Shown here: piece after piece, positions 17,015 through 25,927 of the stretch
Numbering within the stretch: position 1 is the first letter of the stretch
How the letters are laid out: each line of letters begins with the position of its first letter
DNA from: Bacteroidales bacterium
Lineage (GTDB): Bacteria > Bacteroidota > Bacteroidia > Bacteroidales > Bacteroidaceae
Assembly: GCA_004554665.1 (NCBI GenBank)
Contig: SFKY01000014.1
Coordinates: 1 to 40,444 of the forward strand
Length of the DNA: 40,444 bases
Direction: 5' to 3'
Translations under genes and position numbers: made by a program
Notes under the pieces: model-generated
What the model saw: the letters and a program-made list of their open reading frames with translations, nothing else
Databases searched by the model: none
What the model was told of the DNA's origin: nothing

Positions 17015-18250
17015 ATGTATAACGTCATCATCTATTTGATTCAGTTCGGTGTGGCGGTTGCAAGCCTCTTCTCCGAAAAGGTAAGAAAGATGTGGAAAGG
17101 CGAGTGTGCCTCGTTTGGCGTGCTGCGCGACAAGTTGGAGCCCGATGCCCAATACATCTGGTTCCATGCAGCGTCGCTCGGCGAGTTTGAGCAGGGCCGG
17201 CCGCTGATGGAACAGATTCGCAGGGAGCATCCGCAGTACAAGATACTGCTCACGTTTTTCTCTCCATCTGGCTACGAGGTGCGCAAAAACTATGCAGGAG
17301 CCGACATCATCTGCTACCTGCCCATCGACACCATCGGCAATGCCCGCAAATTTCTGCGTACGGTGCGGCCGGTGATGGCGTTTTTCATCAAGTATGAGTT
17401 CTGGTACAACTATCTGCATGTACTCAAGCACAGGCAGATACCTACCTACAGCGTGTCGAGCATCTTCCGCAAAGACCAAGTGTTTTTCAAGTGGTACGGT
17501 CGTCACTACGGCAAAGTGCTCAACTGCTTCACCCGCTTCTTCGTGCAAAACGAGGAGTCGCGCCGCTTGTTGGCCACCATCGGCATCCACGATGTGGACG
17601 TGGTGGGCGATACCCGTTTCGACCGTGTGCTGCAAATCAAGGAGGCAGCCAAACAGTTGCCGATAGTGGAGTCGTTTGTGCAGGGAACCGCCGACGGCAA
17701 GCGGGCCAAGGTGTTTGTGGCTGGTTCGTCATGGCTGCCAGACGAGGAGATTTTTATCCCCTTCTTCAACAAGCACAAGGACTGGAAACTCATCATCGCT
17801 CCCCACGTGATTGGGGAAGACCATCTGAAACAGATAGACCAGTTGCTCGACCGCAAGACGGTGCGCTATACACAAGCCACCGAGGCGACGGCAAGCGAGG
17901 CAGACTGCCTATTGATCGATTGTTTTGGACTCTTGTCGAGCGTGTACCACTACGGCGATATTTCCTACGTGGGCGGTGGCTTCGGCGTAGGTATACACAA
18001 TGTGCTCGAGGCAGCCGTATGGGACATGCCCGTAATCTTCGGTCCCAACAACGAGCGGTTCCGCGAAGCGCAAGGACTGAAAAAGGCACAGGGTGGATTC
18101 GACATCGCTTCGGCAGAGGACTTTGAACGTATCATGTTGCGCCTGATGACCGACGCATCCTATCTGCACGACTGCGGCCAACACGCCGGACAGTTTGTGG
18201 AGGGCATGACAGGGGCAACCCCGAAGATACTCAGACGCATTCAGTTTTAA
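17015..18250 (+). CDS. waaA: 3-deoxy-D-manno-octulosonic acid (Kdo) transferase
   Basis: A 411-residue GT-B-fold glycosyltransferase of family GT30 that adds Kdo to the lipid A precursor in the inner membrane during lipopolysaccharide synthesis. It starts with a short membrane-associating segment (MYNVIIYLIQFGVAVASLF). The family motif WFHAASLGEFEQGRPL contains Glu57, at the place of the known catalytic base. The C-terminal half has the sugar-nucleotide-binding pattern GDISYVGGGFGVGIHNVLEAAVW. It follows gltX in an apparent two-gene operon and ends before a terminator shared with the convergent DUF2795 gene. Confidence 0.95.
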   Translation: MYNVIIYLIQFGVAVASLFSEKVRKMWKGECASFGVLRDKLEPDAQYIWFHAASLGEFEQGRPLMEQIRREHPQYKILLTFFSPSGYEVRKNYAGADIICYLPIDTIGNARKFLRTVRPVMAFFIKYEFWYNYLHVLKHRQIPTYSVSSIFRKDQVFFKWYGRHYGKVLNCFTRFFVQNEESRRLLATIGIHDVDVVGDTRFDRVLQIKEAAKQLPIVESFVQGTADGKRAKVFVAGSSWLPDEEIFIPFFNKHKDWKLIIAPHVIGEDHLKQIDQLLDRKTVRYTQATEATASEADCLLIDCFGLLSSVYHYGDISYVGGGFGVGIHNVLEAAVWDMPVIFGPNNERFREAQGLKKAQGGFDIASAEDFERIMLRLMTDASYLHDCGQHAGQFVEGMTGATPKILRRIQF

Positions 18251-18320
18251 TATAATGACACGCGCAGGCAGCATCTCCAGATGACCTGCACGCCGGGCGG
18301 ACTCCCGCCTCATGACACGA

Positions 18321-18355
18321 AAAGCCCTGGTTCTTGCGAGCCAGGGCTTTCTGTT
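18321..18355. terminator. Terminator between waaA and the DUF2795 gene
   Basis: A perfect 10-bp stem AAAGCCCTGG / CCAGGGCTTT (18321-18330, 18341-18350) with a 10-nt loop. The A and T ends let it work on either strand; it sits between convergent genes. Confidence 0.75.
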
Positions 18356-18369
18356 ATACCTTGTTGACG

Positions 18370-18591
18370 TTAATACTCGTCATCGTTCCAGAGGAAGTCA
18401 TCCTTTGAGGGATAGTCAGGCCAAATATCCTCTATACTGTCATATATCTCGCCCTCATCCTCGATTTCCTGTAAGTTTTCAAGCACCTCCAACGGAGCTC
18501 CCGAACGTGTAGCGTAATCAATAAGTTCGTCTTTGGTAGCAGGCCAAGGTGCATCCTCAAGTTTCGAAGCTAATTCAAGTGTCCAATACAT
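18370..18591 (-). CDS. DUF2795-type small acidic protein
   Basis: A 73-residue acidic cytoplasmic protein with no signal or membrane segment. It reads MYWTLELASKLEDAPWPATK at the start and has the conserved core DELIDYATRSGAPLEVLENL followed by an acidic EIEDEGEIYDSIEDIWPDYP tail. This matches the short DUF2795-type protein I know to be widespread and strongly conserved in Bacteroidales; its function is unknown. It has its own promoter (TTG, 19 bp, TATTTTTG). The conservation and independent promoter suggest a housekeeping role, but nothing more can be said. Confidence 0.8.
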   Translation of the reverse strand: MYWTLELASKLEDAPWPATKDELIDYATRSGAPLEVLENLQEIEDEGEIYDSIEDIWPDYPSKDDFLWNDDEY

Positions 18592-18620
18592 AGGCTGTTA
18601 TTTTTATACTAAACGTATTG

Positions 18621-18650
18621 CAAAAATAGTAAATATTATTCTAACTGCAA
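18621..18650 (-). promoter_or_regulatory. Promoter of the DUF2795 gene
   Basis: On the minus strand a -33 TTG (18648-18650), a 19-bp spacer and TATTTTTG (18621-18628), 29 nt before the ATG. Confidence 0.6.
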
Positions 18651-18735
18651 CTTATTTAGCTGTTTTTTTCTCTTTATAATCTATATAAAACCTAAAATGC
18701 TATCTGCGTCCCCTTGTTCCGCATATTGACCACCA

Positions 18736-19377
18736 TCAGAAATTGACCTTAAACTGCTGTTTGTACTTGGTAAGGTCGAACATCACCACGCCACAATCAT
18801 ACAAGTCGTAGGTCACACCCGCCTGGGGGGACGATGCCACCTCGTGCCACCATCTGCGCGCCCGACGGTTGCGGTGGATGCCCACCATCACCATCACCAT
18901 ACGGGGGTGCGCATGCAACAAGGCCTCCGTGCAAAGGGCACGTCCAACCTCCGTATCTGCCACCATTAGCAGCGTAGAGGTGGCATTTGCATCTCCTAAA
19001 TGACCTATATCCTCTTCGTGGGAGCCTACTTCCCGCACACAAGCCTTACGACAGCCTGCATGGAAGTAAGCACGACGCACGGGAGCTAAGCCGTCCACTG
19101 CATCGACGACAAGAGATGGCTGAAGCCAATTGGCCAACCGGAACAGGAAGCGGCAGAGCTTGCGTTGGCGGAAATCGAGTTTGGGAAACTGTGTATCAAG
19201 CTCCCGATAAGTGTAATAAGGATAATGCTCGTTGATGACGTATCGCACAAAAGCATAAGCCGAGGGCGACTGGATGCCAAACCCTCGGCAGTATGCGATA
19301 CGTGTCAGCCATATCAGTGTGGCTTGCAAACGGACAAGCACGCGCCGCAACAGCGACGATTCTCCTGCACGCTCCAT
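18736..19377 (-). CDS. Conserved Bacteroidales protein of unknown function, possibly SAM-methyltransferase-like
   Basis: A 213-residue protein I recognise only as a conserved Bacteroidales hypothetical. It has an N-terminal RGFGIQSPSAYAFVRYVINE segment and a middle stretch RKLCRFLFRLANWLQPSLVV that resembles the entry to a Rossmann-type fold. The tail YDLYDCGVVMFDLTKYKQQF is characteristic of this group. The fold looks like a class I SAM-dependent methyltransferase, but no clear GxGxG loop is present, so a catalytic role is doubtful. No signal peptide. It follows the beta-barrel gene by 36 nt on the same strand and may be the last gene of the type IX secretion transcript. Confidence 0.65.
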   Translation of the reverse strand: MERAGESSLLRRVLVRLQATLIWLTRIAYCRGFGIQSPSAYAFVRYVINEHYPYYTYRELDTQFPKLDFRQRKLCRFLFRLANWLQPSLVVDAVDGLAPVRRAYFHAGCRKACVREVGSHEEDIGHLGDANATSTLLMVADTEVGRALCTEALLHAHPRMVMVMVGIHRNRRARRWWHEVASSPQAGVTYDLYDCGVVMFDLTKYKQQFKVNF

Positions 19378-19413
19378 CGGTCTATCGGAGGAAGTCGGAT
19401 TCCACAGAAACGG

Positions 19414-20022
19414 CTAAAAATAATAGGCTGCACCCACCTGCCAAGCATTGCTCTTGCCATGCAGATAGTTGTTGGAACCGAAATGAGACTCACCCACATT
19501 GCTGAGACCGACATTGTAGTTGAGATGCAACTGCAGATGTCCCAACAGGGTGACACCTGCACCGAGGTTCATGCTCGTGTAGGCGTTTTTCCATTTCCAG
19601 TCGATGTTGCTGATGTCATCGGACATATTGAAGGCAAACTGCGGGCCAGCAAAGAAAAACAGGCTGGCCATGCTTCCGAGCCCTACTCCATAGCGCAGAT
19701 TGAGCGGGATGGCAATCTGCTTGACATCGATGGACTCATCGGAACGCACAATCTGCTCGTTGCCCACATCCACAGTGACATCCGTCGAGACCTGATTGTA
19801 CAAGGCAGATGCATCGAAACTCAATCCGGGAAACGGAAGTCCTATCTTCAGGGTCGGTCCGATGTAGAAGCCCGTCTTGTTGGACGAGTTGACAAAATCG
19901 CCCTTCAGCGACAGGCTGGCCAAGTTAAATCCACCTTTCACTCCAAACTTCACCTGCGCCTGTGCAGGGGTAAAGGCCATTACTCCCAACAGCATCAGGC
20001 TTATCCAAAAAATTCTTTTCAT
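19414..20022 (-). CDS. Small outer membrane beta-barrel protein (OMP_b-brl family)
   Basis: A 202-residue protein with a signal peptide (MKRIFWISLMLLGVMAFTPA, cut near AQA) followed by alternating beta-strands. It opens KFGVKGGFNLASLSLKG and ends in AWQVGAAYYF with the aromatic C-terminus of outer membrane barrels. This is the general Bacteroidetes porin-like barrel family (PF13568 type), about eight strands; no specific substrate can be inferred. It begins 51 nt after gldN with no -7 box or terminator seen between, so cotranscription with the secretion genes is likely. Confidence 0.85.
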   Translation of the reverse strand: MKRIFWISLMLLGVMAFTPAQAQVKFGVKGGFNLASLSLKGDFVNSSNKTGFYIGPTLKIGLPFPGLSFDASALYNQVSTDVTVDVGNEQIVRSDESIDVKQIAIPLNLRYGVGLGSMASLFFFAGPQFAFNMSDDISNIDWKWKNAYTSMNLGAGVTLLGHLQLHLNYNVGLSNVGESHFGSNNYLHGKSNAWQVGAAYYF

Positions 20023-20073
20023 TGTCTTGTTGTTGATACTTATAAGGGTTATTGATTATTGCGACACCTCCGA

Positions 20074-21096
20074 CTAATGGCGTTGGCGACGTACAGTGAT
20101 ACGTGCTGCCGAAGAAGAGGAAGAAGTGCTGCTGCCGGAGCGTCGGGCGGACTTCACCGAGGCAGTGGTGGTGCGCGCCCTACGGTTCTTCTTCACCTCT
20201 TTGGTCGTCTTCTCCTGTTTGGCAATGCTGTCCAACGAGTCCTTGCGTGCCTTGTCGCCCCACAGACTTTGCTCAAAAGCAGTGAGTTCCTGCTCTATCC
20301 GGCGTTGCTCTTTGGCCAATGCAGAATCGGTAGTACAATACTGAGCCAGTGTCTTCCCCAAAAGGTTATTGGTTTTGTAGATCTTGCCACGGTAAAGATT
20401 CTTTGCAAAATAATCGTCCATGCTCATCACGGCGGCATTATTCAGATTGCTCGTCATGATGGTCTGCTTCACCAAGAAGGGGGCCAAGTCCTCGTACTTC
20501 ACCCAGAACAAGGGATAAGCGGTGGCAGCATCTCCGAAATCGTCTTCACGCTTCATGATGGGGCAAAGTGCCAGCACCTTGGTATGGAAAGTGGCCGACC
20601 GCCGGTCGAAATAGACACTTTCCTTGAGATAATAGGCCGTCACCTCGCGCGAGGGGATATCGCTATTGTCTATGTAAATGCCCTTGTCAGTGCGCTCATA
20701 GAAGATGTGGTAGTTGTCGAGAAACGCTTTCAGTTTCACTTGGGCATCGTCTGTAAACACCTCGTTGCCGTCGAGCCTATATTCATAGGCTTTGATGTTG
20801 CCCGTCATCATCAGTTTAAAGATATACGTAAACAGATTGACCTGCGACCCGACGGCCTCCACAGGATAATAGAGGCACGCATTGGCATCTTGCGTAAGGT
20901 CGAGCTGGCGATAGATGTCACGTCGCCACACCACATCCTCGGCTATAGGCACCTGGGCAGGGAAAGACAGTTGTGCTCGTGTGGACAGTGTGCTCGTCTG
21001 CTTGGGCGCCGACTGCTCTGCCTGCCTCTTGGCGGGCTGTGCATGCATCCACTGTGCCATGCAGGCGGTGAGGAGAAGGGTTATGATCTTTTTCAT
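20074..21096 (-). CDS. gldN: Type IX secretion ring protein GldN/PorN
   Basis: A 340-residue periplasmic protein with a signal peptide (MKKIITLLLTACMAQWMHAQ). The GldN core is visible in DVVWRRDIYRQLDLTQDANACLYYP, NLFTYIFKLMMTGNIKAYEY and PLFWVKYEDLAPFLVKQ. In related systems GldN/PorN joins the lipoprotein GldK/PorK in a large periplasmic ring and contacts GldM. The last 40 or so residues are unusual: basic and Ser/Thr-rich (RRARTTTASVKSARRSGSS, then a run of serines, ending RRQRH). It lies 25 nt after gldM in the porP-gldK-L-M-N order. Confidence 0.93.
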   Translation of the reverse strand: MKKIITLLLTACMAQWMHAQPAKRQAEQSAPKQTSTLSTRAQLSFPAQVPIAEDVVWRRDIYRQLDLTQDANACLYYPVEAVGSQVNLFTYIFKLMMTGNIKAYEYRLDGNEVFTDDAQVKLKAFLDNYHIFYERTDKGIYIDNSDIPSREVTAYYLKESVYFDRRSATFHTKVLALCPIMKREDDFGDAATAYPLFWVKYEDLAPFLVKQTIMTSNLNNAAVMSMDDYFAKNLYRGKIYKTNNLLGKTLAQYCTTDSALAKEQRRIEQELTAFEQSLWGDKARKDSLDSIAKQEKTTKEVKKNRRARTTTASVKSARRSGSSTSSSSSAARITVRRQRH

Positions 21097-21121
21097 TGTG
21101 ATGTTACTTATTACGGTCTGG

Positions 21122-22666
21122 TTATTTGATAATGACTTCCATCGGGTAAGAGAGCGTGCGGGCGATGCCGTCCGGGCCTACCGCCTTCACCCCTCTGATG
21201 TAGAAGCGGCGATTACGCGACAGTTTGCGGAAGGTTTCTTTCTGACGCTCCGAGAACGAGGCTCCATTCGAGGCGATAGGCACAGCATTGCCCATATTGT
21301 CGAAGAAGACGGTCTCGAAACCGGTTACCTTGAAAGGGATATCCAGCAACCCGTCATCGATGGCGGCATGCACTTGGCCGATTCCCATCAGCGAGGCCTT
21401 GGACAATCCTCCACCTCTGAACCGATCATCGCCCACGACAAGATAGGCCATGGGGTCGGGAAGTTTACGCACATGAAAAGTAAAGTCTCCCACTTGGCGT
21501 GCACGGCCGTCCTTGCGCGACATGACGCTGATGGTGACATCCTTCCCCACTGCCGAGGGCTTGGCTATATAGCGTCCCATGCCCACAGAGCGGAACTCGC
21601 CGCCGTTCATGGAAGCGGAGACATCGCTCAACGGCACACCGGGAATACTGATACTGATGGGATTCTCATAACCGGCATACAAAACGTTCATCAAATCGGC
21701 CGACACCGTCGCGCTGGGCGGCACCACCGTGTACTTCTGCGTGAAATCGCGCCGTATCACCTCACCGTTTCCATTGCGCATGGTGATATAACCGCCAAAA
21801 CTGCGCTCGCCGATACCATTGGCCGTAAAGCGGTAGTTGCCTCCTGTCACCAGTTTGCCACCCACATAGATTTCAGGGCGCTGGGTGGTATCGACTGCCG
21901 CCATCACAATCTGCGCATTAAACTGGTCACCGCTGATGACCGTACGCGACTCGGGGATGACAAAGGCTTCCAGCTTGTTGACCCTGATATCTTTCACGTC
22001 AATGTTAGACACCAGCGTGTGCAACACCTCGCCCTCGGCGTAGCGCACATCGCTCTGCAACTTGGAGAGCATGGTCACAGCCGCGGCCACGGGCATGTCC
22101 TCAAACATGTATTCCTGCCAATTCTTGCCCAAGGCATGCTGTCCTTTCGGAATAGAGGTAGACAGGTTGCCGGCAATGATCTCCTTTTGGTGCGGTTCAG
22201 TCACCATCCGCAAGATGCGCTCACGATACGTATTGATGGCCCGATAGAGTTTGCCGCCCTTGCCGGTAAGCGGGGCGAGCATCACCTCGCTCGCTGCTTC
22301 CAGGTTGTCCTTGTTGACGATGTTGGTCACATCGGCCCCGTCGCCATCAGCCTCTCGCACGATGCTTGTCTTCAGTTCTTGGGCGAAGTCGTAGAGCGAA
22401 TCGCTCATCTGTTTCACCGCCGTCGCCTTCTCAAACCACGCTTTCACCTTCTCGGGATTGTCTTTCATCTGACGGGCAAAGCGCCCATAGATTGCCTCGT
22501 TTTCCTTCGACGAGTTGGCAGTAGTGCGATTGAGACTTTCCTCGACGATAGAAAAACCGTTCAGCACCTCCGTCGAGATATTCAACGCAAGCATGGCCAT
22601 CAAGATAATGTACATGAGGTTGATCATCTTTTGGCGCGGATTGACGGGTCGTTTCTTGATAGCCAT
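21122..22666 (-). CDS. gldM: Type IX secretion/gliding motor protein GldM/PorM
   Basis: A 514-residue inner membrane protein with a single N-terminal helix (MINLMYIILMAMLALNIS) preceded by a basic cytoplasmic tail. The long periplasmic part consists of a helical domain followed by beta-rich domains (TVVPPSATVSADLMNVLYAG and PMAYLVVGDDRFRGGGLSKA are typical). With GldL it forms the proton-driven motor that spans the periplasm and powers secretion. Length matches the family. Its ATG follows the gldL stop codon with no gap (TAA then ATG), which indicates translational coupling and tight stoichiometry. Confidence 0.95.
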   Translation of the reverse strand: MAIKKRPVNPRQKMINLMYIILMAMLALNISTEVLNGFSIVEESLNRTTANSSKENEAIYGRFARQMKDNPEKVKAWFEKATAVKQMSDSLYDFAQELKTSIVREADGDGADVTNIVNKDNLEAASEVMLAPLTGKGGKLYRAINTYRERILRMVTEPHQKEIIAGNLSTSIPKGQHALGKNWQEYMFEDMPVAAAVTMLSKLQSDVRYAEGEVLHTLVSNIDVKDIRVNKLEAFVIPESRTVISGDQFNAQIVMAAVDTTQRPEIYVGGKLVTGGNYRFTANGIGERSFGGYITMRNGNGEVIRRDFTQKYTVVPPSATVSADLMNVLYAGYENPISISIPGVPLSDVSASMNGGEFRSVGMGRYIAKPSAVGKDVTISVMSRKDGRARQVGDFTFHVRKLPDPMAYLVVGDDRFRGGGLSKASLMGIGQVHAAIDDGLLDIPFKVTGFETVFFDNMGNAVPIASNGASFSERQKETFRKLSRNRRFYIRGVKAVGPDGIARTLSYPMEVIIK

Positions 22667-23407
22667 TTAGTCGTCGAAGTTAGTTGACTGCGATGGAGCC
22701 GCTGTGCGCATGTTGACAGTCATAGCCTGAATCATGCGGGCATAGATCTTGTTGAGTTGCTCGATATAGCGGGCCATCTGCTTGCTCTGTTCGTTGATTT
22801 GGTCGATGGTGACAATCTGCTGGCTGGCGCTCTTGAGCTGCATCTCATACACTCGGCTGATACCCGTCAGCGTACGGTTCAGGTTTTCCATCTCCTCACT
22901 GTCGGTAGCGAGGCGCGCGCTCTGCTCGTTGACCTTGCCCAGCGTCTCCACCAGTTTCTTAAGTTCCTCTACGTATGCTCCCTGCGCGTCGGCCATAGCC
23001 TGCTGGTCTTCGAGTGGCGGCATGGCACCCACCTGCACAGGCACCACGCCCTGTACGGGCTGCATCTGTACGGACTGGGGAGCGTGCTCAACACAGCCCG
23101 CTGCCTGCCCCATGGGAGCATCCACGGTTTCCGTCTCCTCTACATAGTGTGTCGGCAAGTCACGTCCGTCGGCAGTCTTGTCAAACGGTCTGTCGAATGC
23201 GGAAATAAAGAATACGAACACCTCGGTTCCCATACCCAGAAAGAGCCAGAAGTTGGCACCCGGAACATGGGTAATCTTGAAGAGTGCGCCGAGAATCACC
23301 ACAGAAGCGCCCCAACTGTAGGCATAGTTGAGGAAGGTCTGTCCCGGAACGCTGTCCATCCACTTCTGTAAGCGGTAGACCAGGTTATATTTGCTGTATG
23401 CTGCCAT
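22667..23407 (-). CDS. gldL: Type IX secretion/gliding motor protein GldL/PorL
   Basis: A 246-residue inner membrane protein starting MAAYSKYNLVYRLQKWMDSV. Two transmembrane helices follow (about 24-42, LNYAYSWGASVVILGALF, and 50-70, FWLFLGMGTEVFVFFISAF, with the buried Glu expected for proton conduction). The cytoplasmic part ends in a helical, Gln-rich coiled-coil region. GldL pairs with GldM to form the motor. The start at 23407 gives the normal family N-terminus and overlaps the gldK stop codon by one base (TAATG); a longer frame up to 23674 reads into gldK and is not used. Confidence 0.95.
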   Translation of the reverse strand: MAAYSKYNLVYRLQKWMDSVPGQTFLNYAYSWGASVVILGALFKITHVPGANFWLFLGMGTEVFVFFISAFDRPFDKTADGRDLPTHYVEETETVDAPMGQAAGCVEHAPQSVQMQPVQGVVPVQVGAMPPLEDQQAMADAQGAYVEELKKLVETLGKVNEQSARLATDSEEMENLNRTLTGISRVYEMQLKSASQQIVTIDQINEQSKQMARYIEQLNKIYARMIQAMTVNMRTAAPSQSTNFDD

Positions 23408-24861
23408 TATTTCTTGTTCTTTTTCTGTTTCGTACTGGTCGAGTTGGCAAGGCTTCTCACACACCTGAACCCAATGTAGGACCGCGGTTGGTTCTGGTAT
23501 TCCCACGTTCTCCACGCCGAACGAATAAACGATTCGGGATCTTTCCACGATCCACCGCGCACACTCTTTTTCTTCAGGCGATACGGATCCTCTTTGGCGG
23601 CCTTGTATTCCAACTGCGGGTTCAGGTCGTTCATCGCATCCACTCCGGCCTCGGTGTAGATGGTACTGGTCCATTCGGCCACATTTCCTGCCATGTCAAA
23701 GAGTCCGTTGCTGTTGGCCCCATAGATACCCACCTTGCTGGTGATAAGGTTGCCATCCTTGGTATAGTTGCCCCTATCGGGCTTGAAGTTGGCATAGAAA
23801 CATCCGTCGCCATTTTTCACGTCCCTGTTGTCCCAGGGAAACTCGTTGCCGGCCTTTCCGCGCGCGGCATACTCCCATTCGGCCTCGGTGGGCAACCGAT
23901 AGCGCTGGATATAGCGGGCTTCACCGCCCAGTCCTTTCAGCAGATAGTCTGTCCGCCAGGCACAGAAGGCATTGGCCTGCTCCCATGTCACACCCACTAC
24001 GGGATAGTCGTTGTACGCCGGGTTGCTGAAATAGTTTCTCAGATACATCTCATTGTCCGAGTTCTGAAAATCATTCACCCAACAGGTAGTGTCTGGGTAC
24101 ACATTGACGATATAGGTATTGAGAAAATCCCAAGGTCCGGTGAGTTCACGGTTGATGGTTTCGCGCACGATACGTCCCTCATCGTCAATATAGGCCGTGT
24201 CTTTGGAGATCATCACCACCTCGTTGGGGTCTACGGTCACATCCGTGTTGAGGTTTCGCTCCGAGGGGATGAGCCTATGGCGGCGCAAGGCAGCTGCCGT
24301 GTAGTCGTAAATCTCGTACTTATAGTTGAGCTGACGATAATCGAGCAGTTTCTCTCCCGTCACCGGATTGGTCACATACAAGCTTTCGATAGCGCGCTGC
24401 TCGTCCTCGGTGGGTTTGCGGGGCAGCGGCTTCTTCCAGTTGATGCGCGGTGCCACAGGCTCGCCATACTTGTCCTCGGTTATCATATAGGTCTCGTCGC
24501 CCGCATAGGCCGGGTCTGCCAAGCGGGTACGGAGGATAGAGTCTTTGACGTACTCCACAAACTGCTTATATTTAGAGTTGGTCACCTCTGTCTCGTCCAT
24601 CCAGAATCCGTCTACCGAAATATCCTTCACCGGGGTGGCCATTCCCCACAGGCTGTCTTGCTTGTCCAGTCCCATGTGGAGATAGCCACGCTCCACTTTG
24701 GTCATCCCAAAGGGCACAGGCTCGGCAAACACCCTGCCGCTCACACCTGTCACTTCGCCGCCCCTGGTGGCCGAGGTAGCCATCTTGCCGCCGAAGCACC
24801 CCGTGAGCACCATCGCCGACACGACCAGACTAAAGAGTATGATACACTTGTCTTTTTTCAT
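23407..24861 (-). CDS. gldK: Type IX secretion lipoprotein GldK/PorK
   Basis: A 484-residue lipoprotein with signal MKKDKCIILFSLVVSAMVLTGC (lipobox LTGC) and a formylglycine-generating-enzyme-like (FGE-sulfatase) fold. The fold is seen in GFWMDETEVTNSKYKQFVEY, YRLPTEAEWEYAARG, NGLFDMAGNVAEWTSTIY and SVRGGSWKDPESFIRSAWR. In GldK this fold is structural rather than enzymatic; with GldN it builds the periplasmic ring below the outer membrane. It begins 9 nt after porP and overlaps gldL by one base, so it is an internal gene of the operon. Confidence 0.95.
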   Translation of the reverse strand: MKKDKCIILFSLVVSAMVLTGCFGGKMATSATRGGEVTGVSGRVFAEPVPFGMTKVERGYLHMGLDKQDSLWGMATPVKDISVDGFWMDETEVTNSKYKQFVEYVKDSILRTRLADPAYAGDETYMITEDKYGEPVAPRINWKKPLPRKPTEDEQRAIESLYVTNPVTGEKLLDYRQLNYKYEIYDYTAAALRRHRLIPSERNLNTDVTVDPNEVVMISKDTAYIDDEGRIVRETINRELTGPWDFLNTYIVNVYPDTTCWVNDFQNSDNEMYLRNYFSNPAYNDYPVVGVTWEQANAFCAWRTDYLLKGLGGEARYIQRYRLPTEAEWEYAARGKAGNEFPWDNRDVKNGDGCFYANFKPDRGNYTKDGNLITSKVGIYGANSNGLFDMAGNVAEWTSTIYTEAGVDAMNDLNPQLEYKAAKEDPYRLKKKSVRGGSWKDPESFIRSAWRTWEYQNQPRSYIGFRCVRSLANSTSTKQKKNKK

Positions 24862-24870
24862 ACCTATATA

Positions 24871-25809
24871 CTATAATATTCTCACGCTTTTATGCTTGTT
24901 CTTGCCTTTTTTTACCAGATTGATGTCTTGCTGGAAACCCACAAACAGCTCGTGGCTGCCGTTGCCAGGATTGATGGCAGACGTGTACAGCTCGTAGCTA
25001 TAACCCAACACCACCCCGTGGAAACTGCCGCCCACGAGGAAAGTGACCGAATGGGTGGGACTGCACGACACACCGCCATAGAGCATACGCTTCTCATGGG
25101 TGTACACCACACGGCCTCCCACATCCGCACGATAGGCGGTGCCATCCGTACGCACCAGCACCGACGGCTTTATAGTAATAAACGGATTTCTCAAACGAAT
25201 ATTGTATCCGCCCGTCAAATAATAAGTCCTGTCTATCTTTAGGTTATACGTATCTCCCAGCGACACCGATGGAGCCGTAAGATGCTGCACCGACACACCC
25301 GCATACCATGCCCCGTGCTCGTAATAGAGGCCGAAGGCTAAGTCAAGTCCCGAACCGCTCACCTCCGATTGGGGCAGTGCCGGGTCGCCTCCCTCCTCGG
25401 CATCGAGTTTGGAGCCGTCAAACTTCTCGCTCAACATGCCGGCCTGCACGCCTGCACTCAGTCTGCCGCCCAGCAACCTACACTTATACGCATACTGCAA
25501 CGACAGGCGCTGGTGCGTAAACAGACCCAGCTTGTCGCCCAAGAGCTGCACCCCCACGCCGTGGTAGGCCCTGCTGAGGTAAAAAGGCATATCGGCTGCC
25601 ACGTACATGGTGCGCGGATTGTGCTCGAAGCCCGCCATATCGAGCGCGTAGGCAGCCGTCACATTGACGCACGACTGCTTGCCCACGGCACCGGGGTTGA
25701 ACGACGGCTCCATGTCATAATAGTGGCTGAATGTGACATCATATTGGCACCAGGCATGTCCGACGCCGAGCATGACCGCCAAGACGAGCAAAACTAACTT
25801 CTTTAACAC
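24871..25809 (-). CDS. porP: PorP/SprF-family outer membrane protein, GTG start proposed
   Basis: A 312-residue outer membrane barrel protein of the PorP/SprF family, first gene of the secretion operon. The mature part opens QYDVTFSHYYDMEPSFNPGA, the family hallmark, and includes YHGVGVQLLGDKLGLFTHQR and GYSYELYTSAINPGNGSHEL. No ATG precedes the signal peptide at a sensible distance. A GTG at 25809 yields VLKKLVLLVLAVMLGVGHAW with cleavage near WCQ, a normal signal peptide. The nearest upstream ATGs (25971 and 25959) would add about 50 basic residues and begin in or just below a possible -7 box, so they are less likely. In the same order as porP-K-L-M-N of Porphyromonas. Confidence 0.88.
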   Translation of the reverse strand: MLKKLVLLVLAVMLGVGHAWCQYDVTFSHYYDMEPSFNPGAVGKQSCVNVTAAYALDMAGFEHNPRTMYVAADMPFYLSRAYHGVGVQLLGDKLGLFTHQRLSLQYAYKCRLLGGRLSAGVQAGMLSEKFDGSKLDAEEGGDPALPQSEVSGSGLDLAFGLYYEHGAWYAGVSVQHLTAPSVSLGDTYNLKIDRTYYLTGGYNIRLRNPFITIKPSVLVRTDGTAYRADVGGRVVYTHEKRMLYGGVSCSPTHSVTFLVGGSFHGVVLGYSYELYTSAINPGNGSHELFVGFQQDINLVKKGKNKHKSVRIL

Positions 25810-25927
25810 AATAGGATAACGCCGCCACGCCGTTTTTATTATGTGCCGCTCCCGTTTTTGCACAAAGACGCCATGCCCCTGCCATAGCGACAGATGAGCA
25901 TAGCGTCTAAATCTGGTTTTAAGACCA

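Noticed and set aside
20915..22687. A 590-codon open frame on the plus strand opposite gldM
   Set aside because: Antisense mirror of gldM with no family motifs; it also overlaps gldN and the gldL end.
23408..23674. A longer GldL starting inside gldK
   Set aside because: The extra 89 residues are the gldK sequence in another frame; family proteins start at MAAYSKYN or its equivalent.
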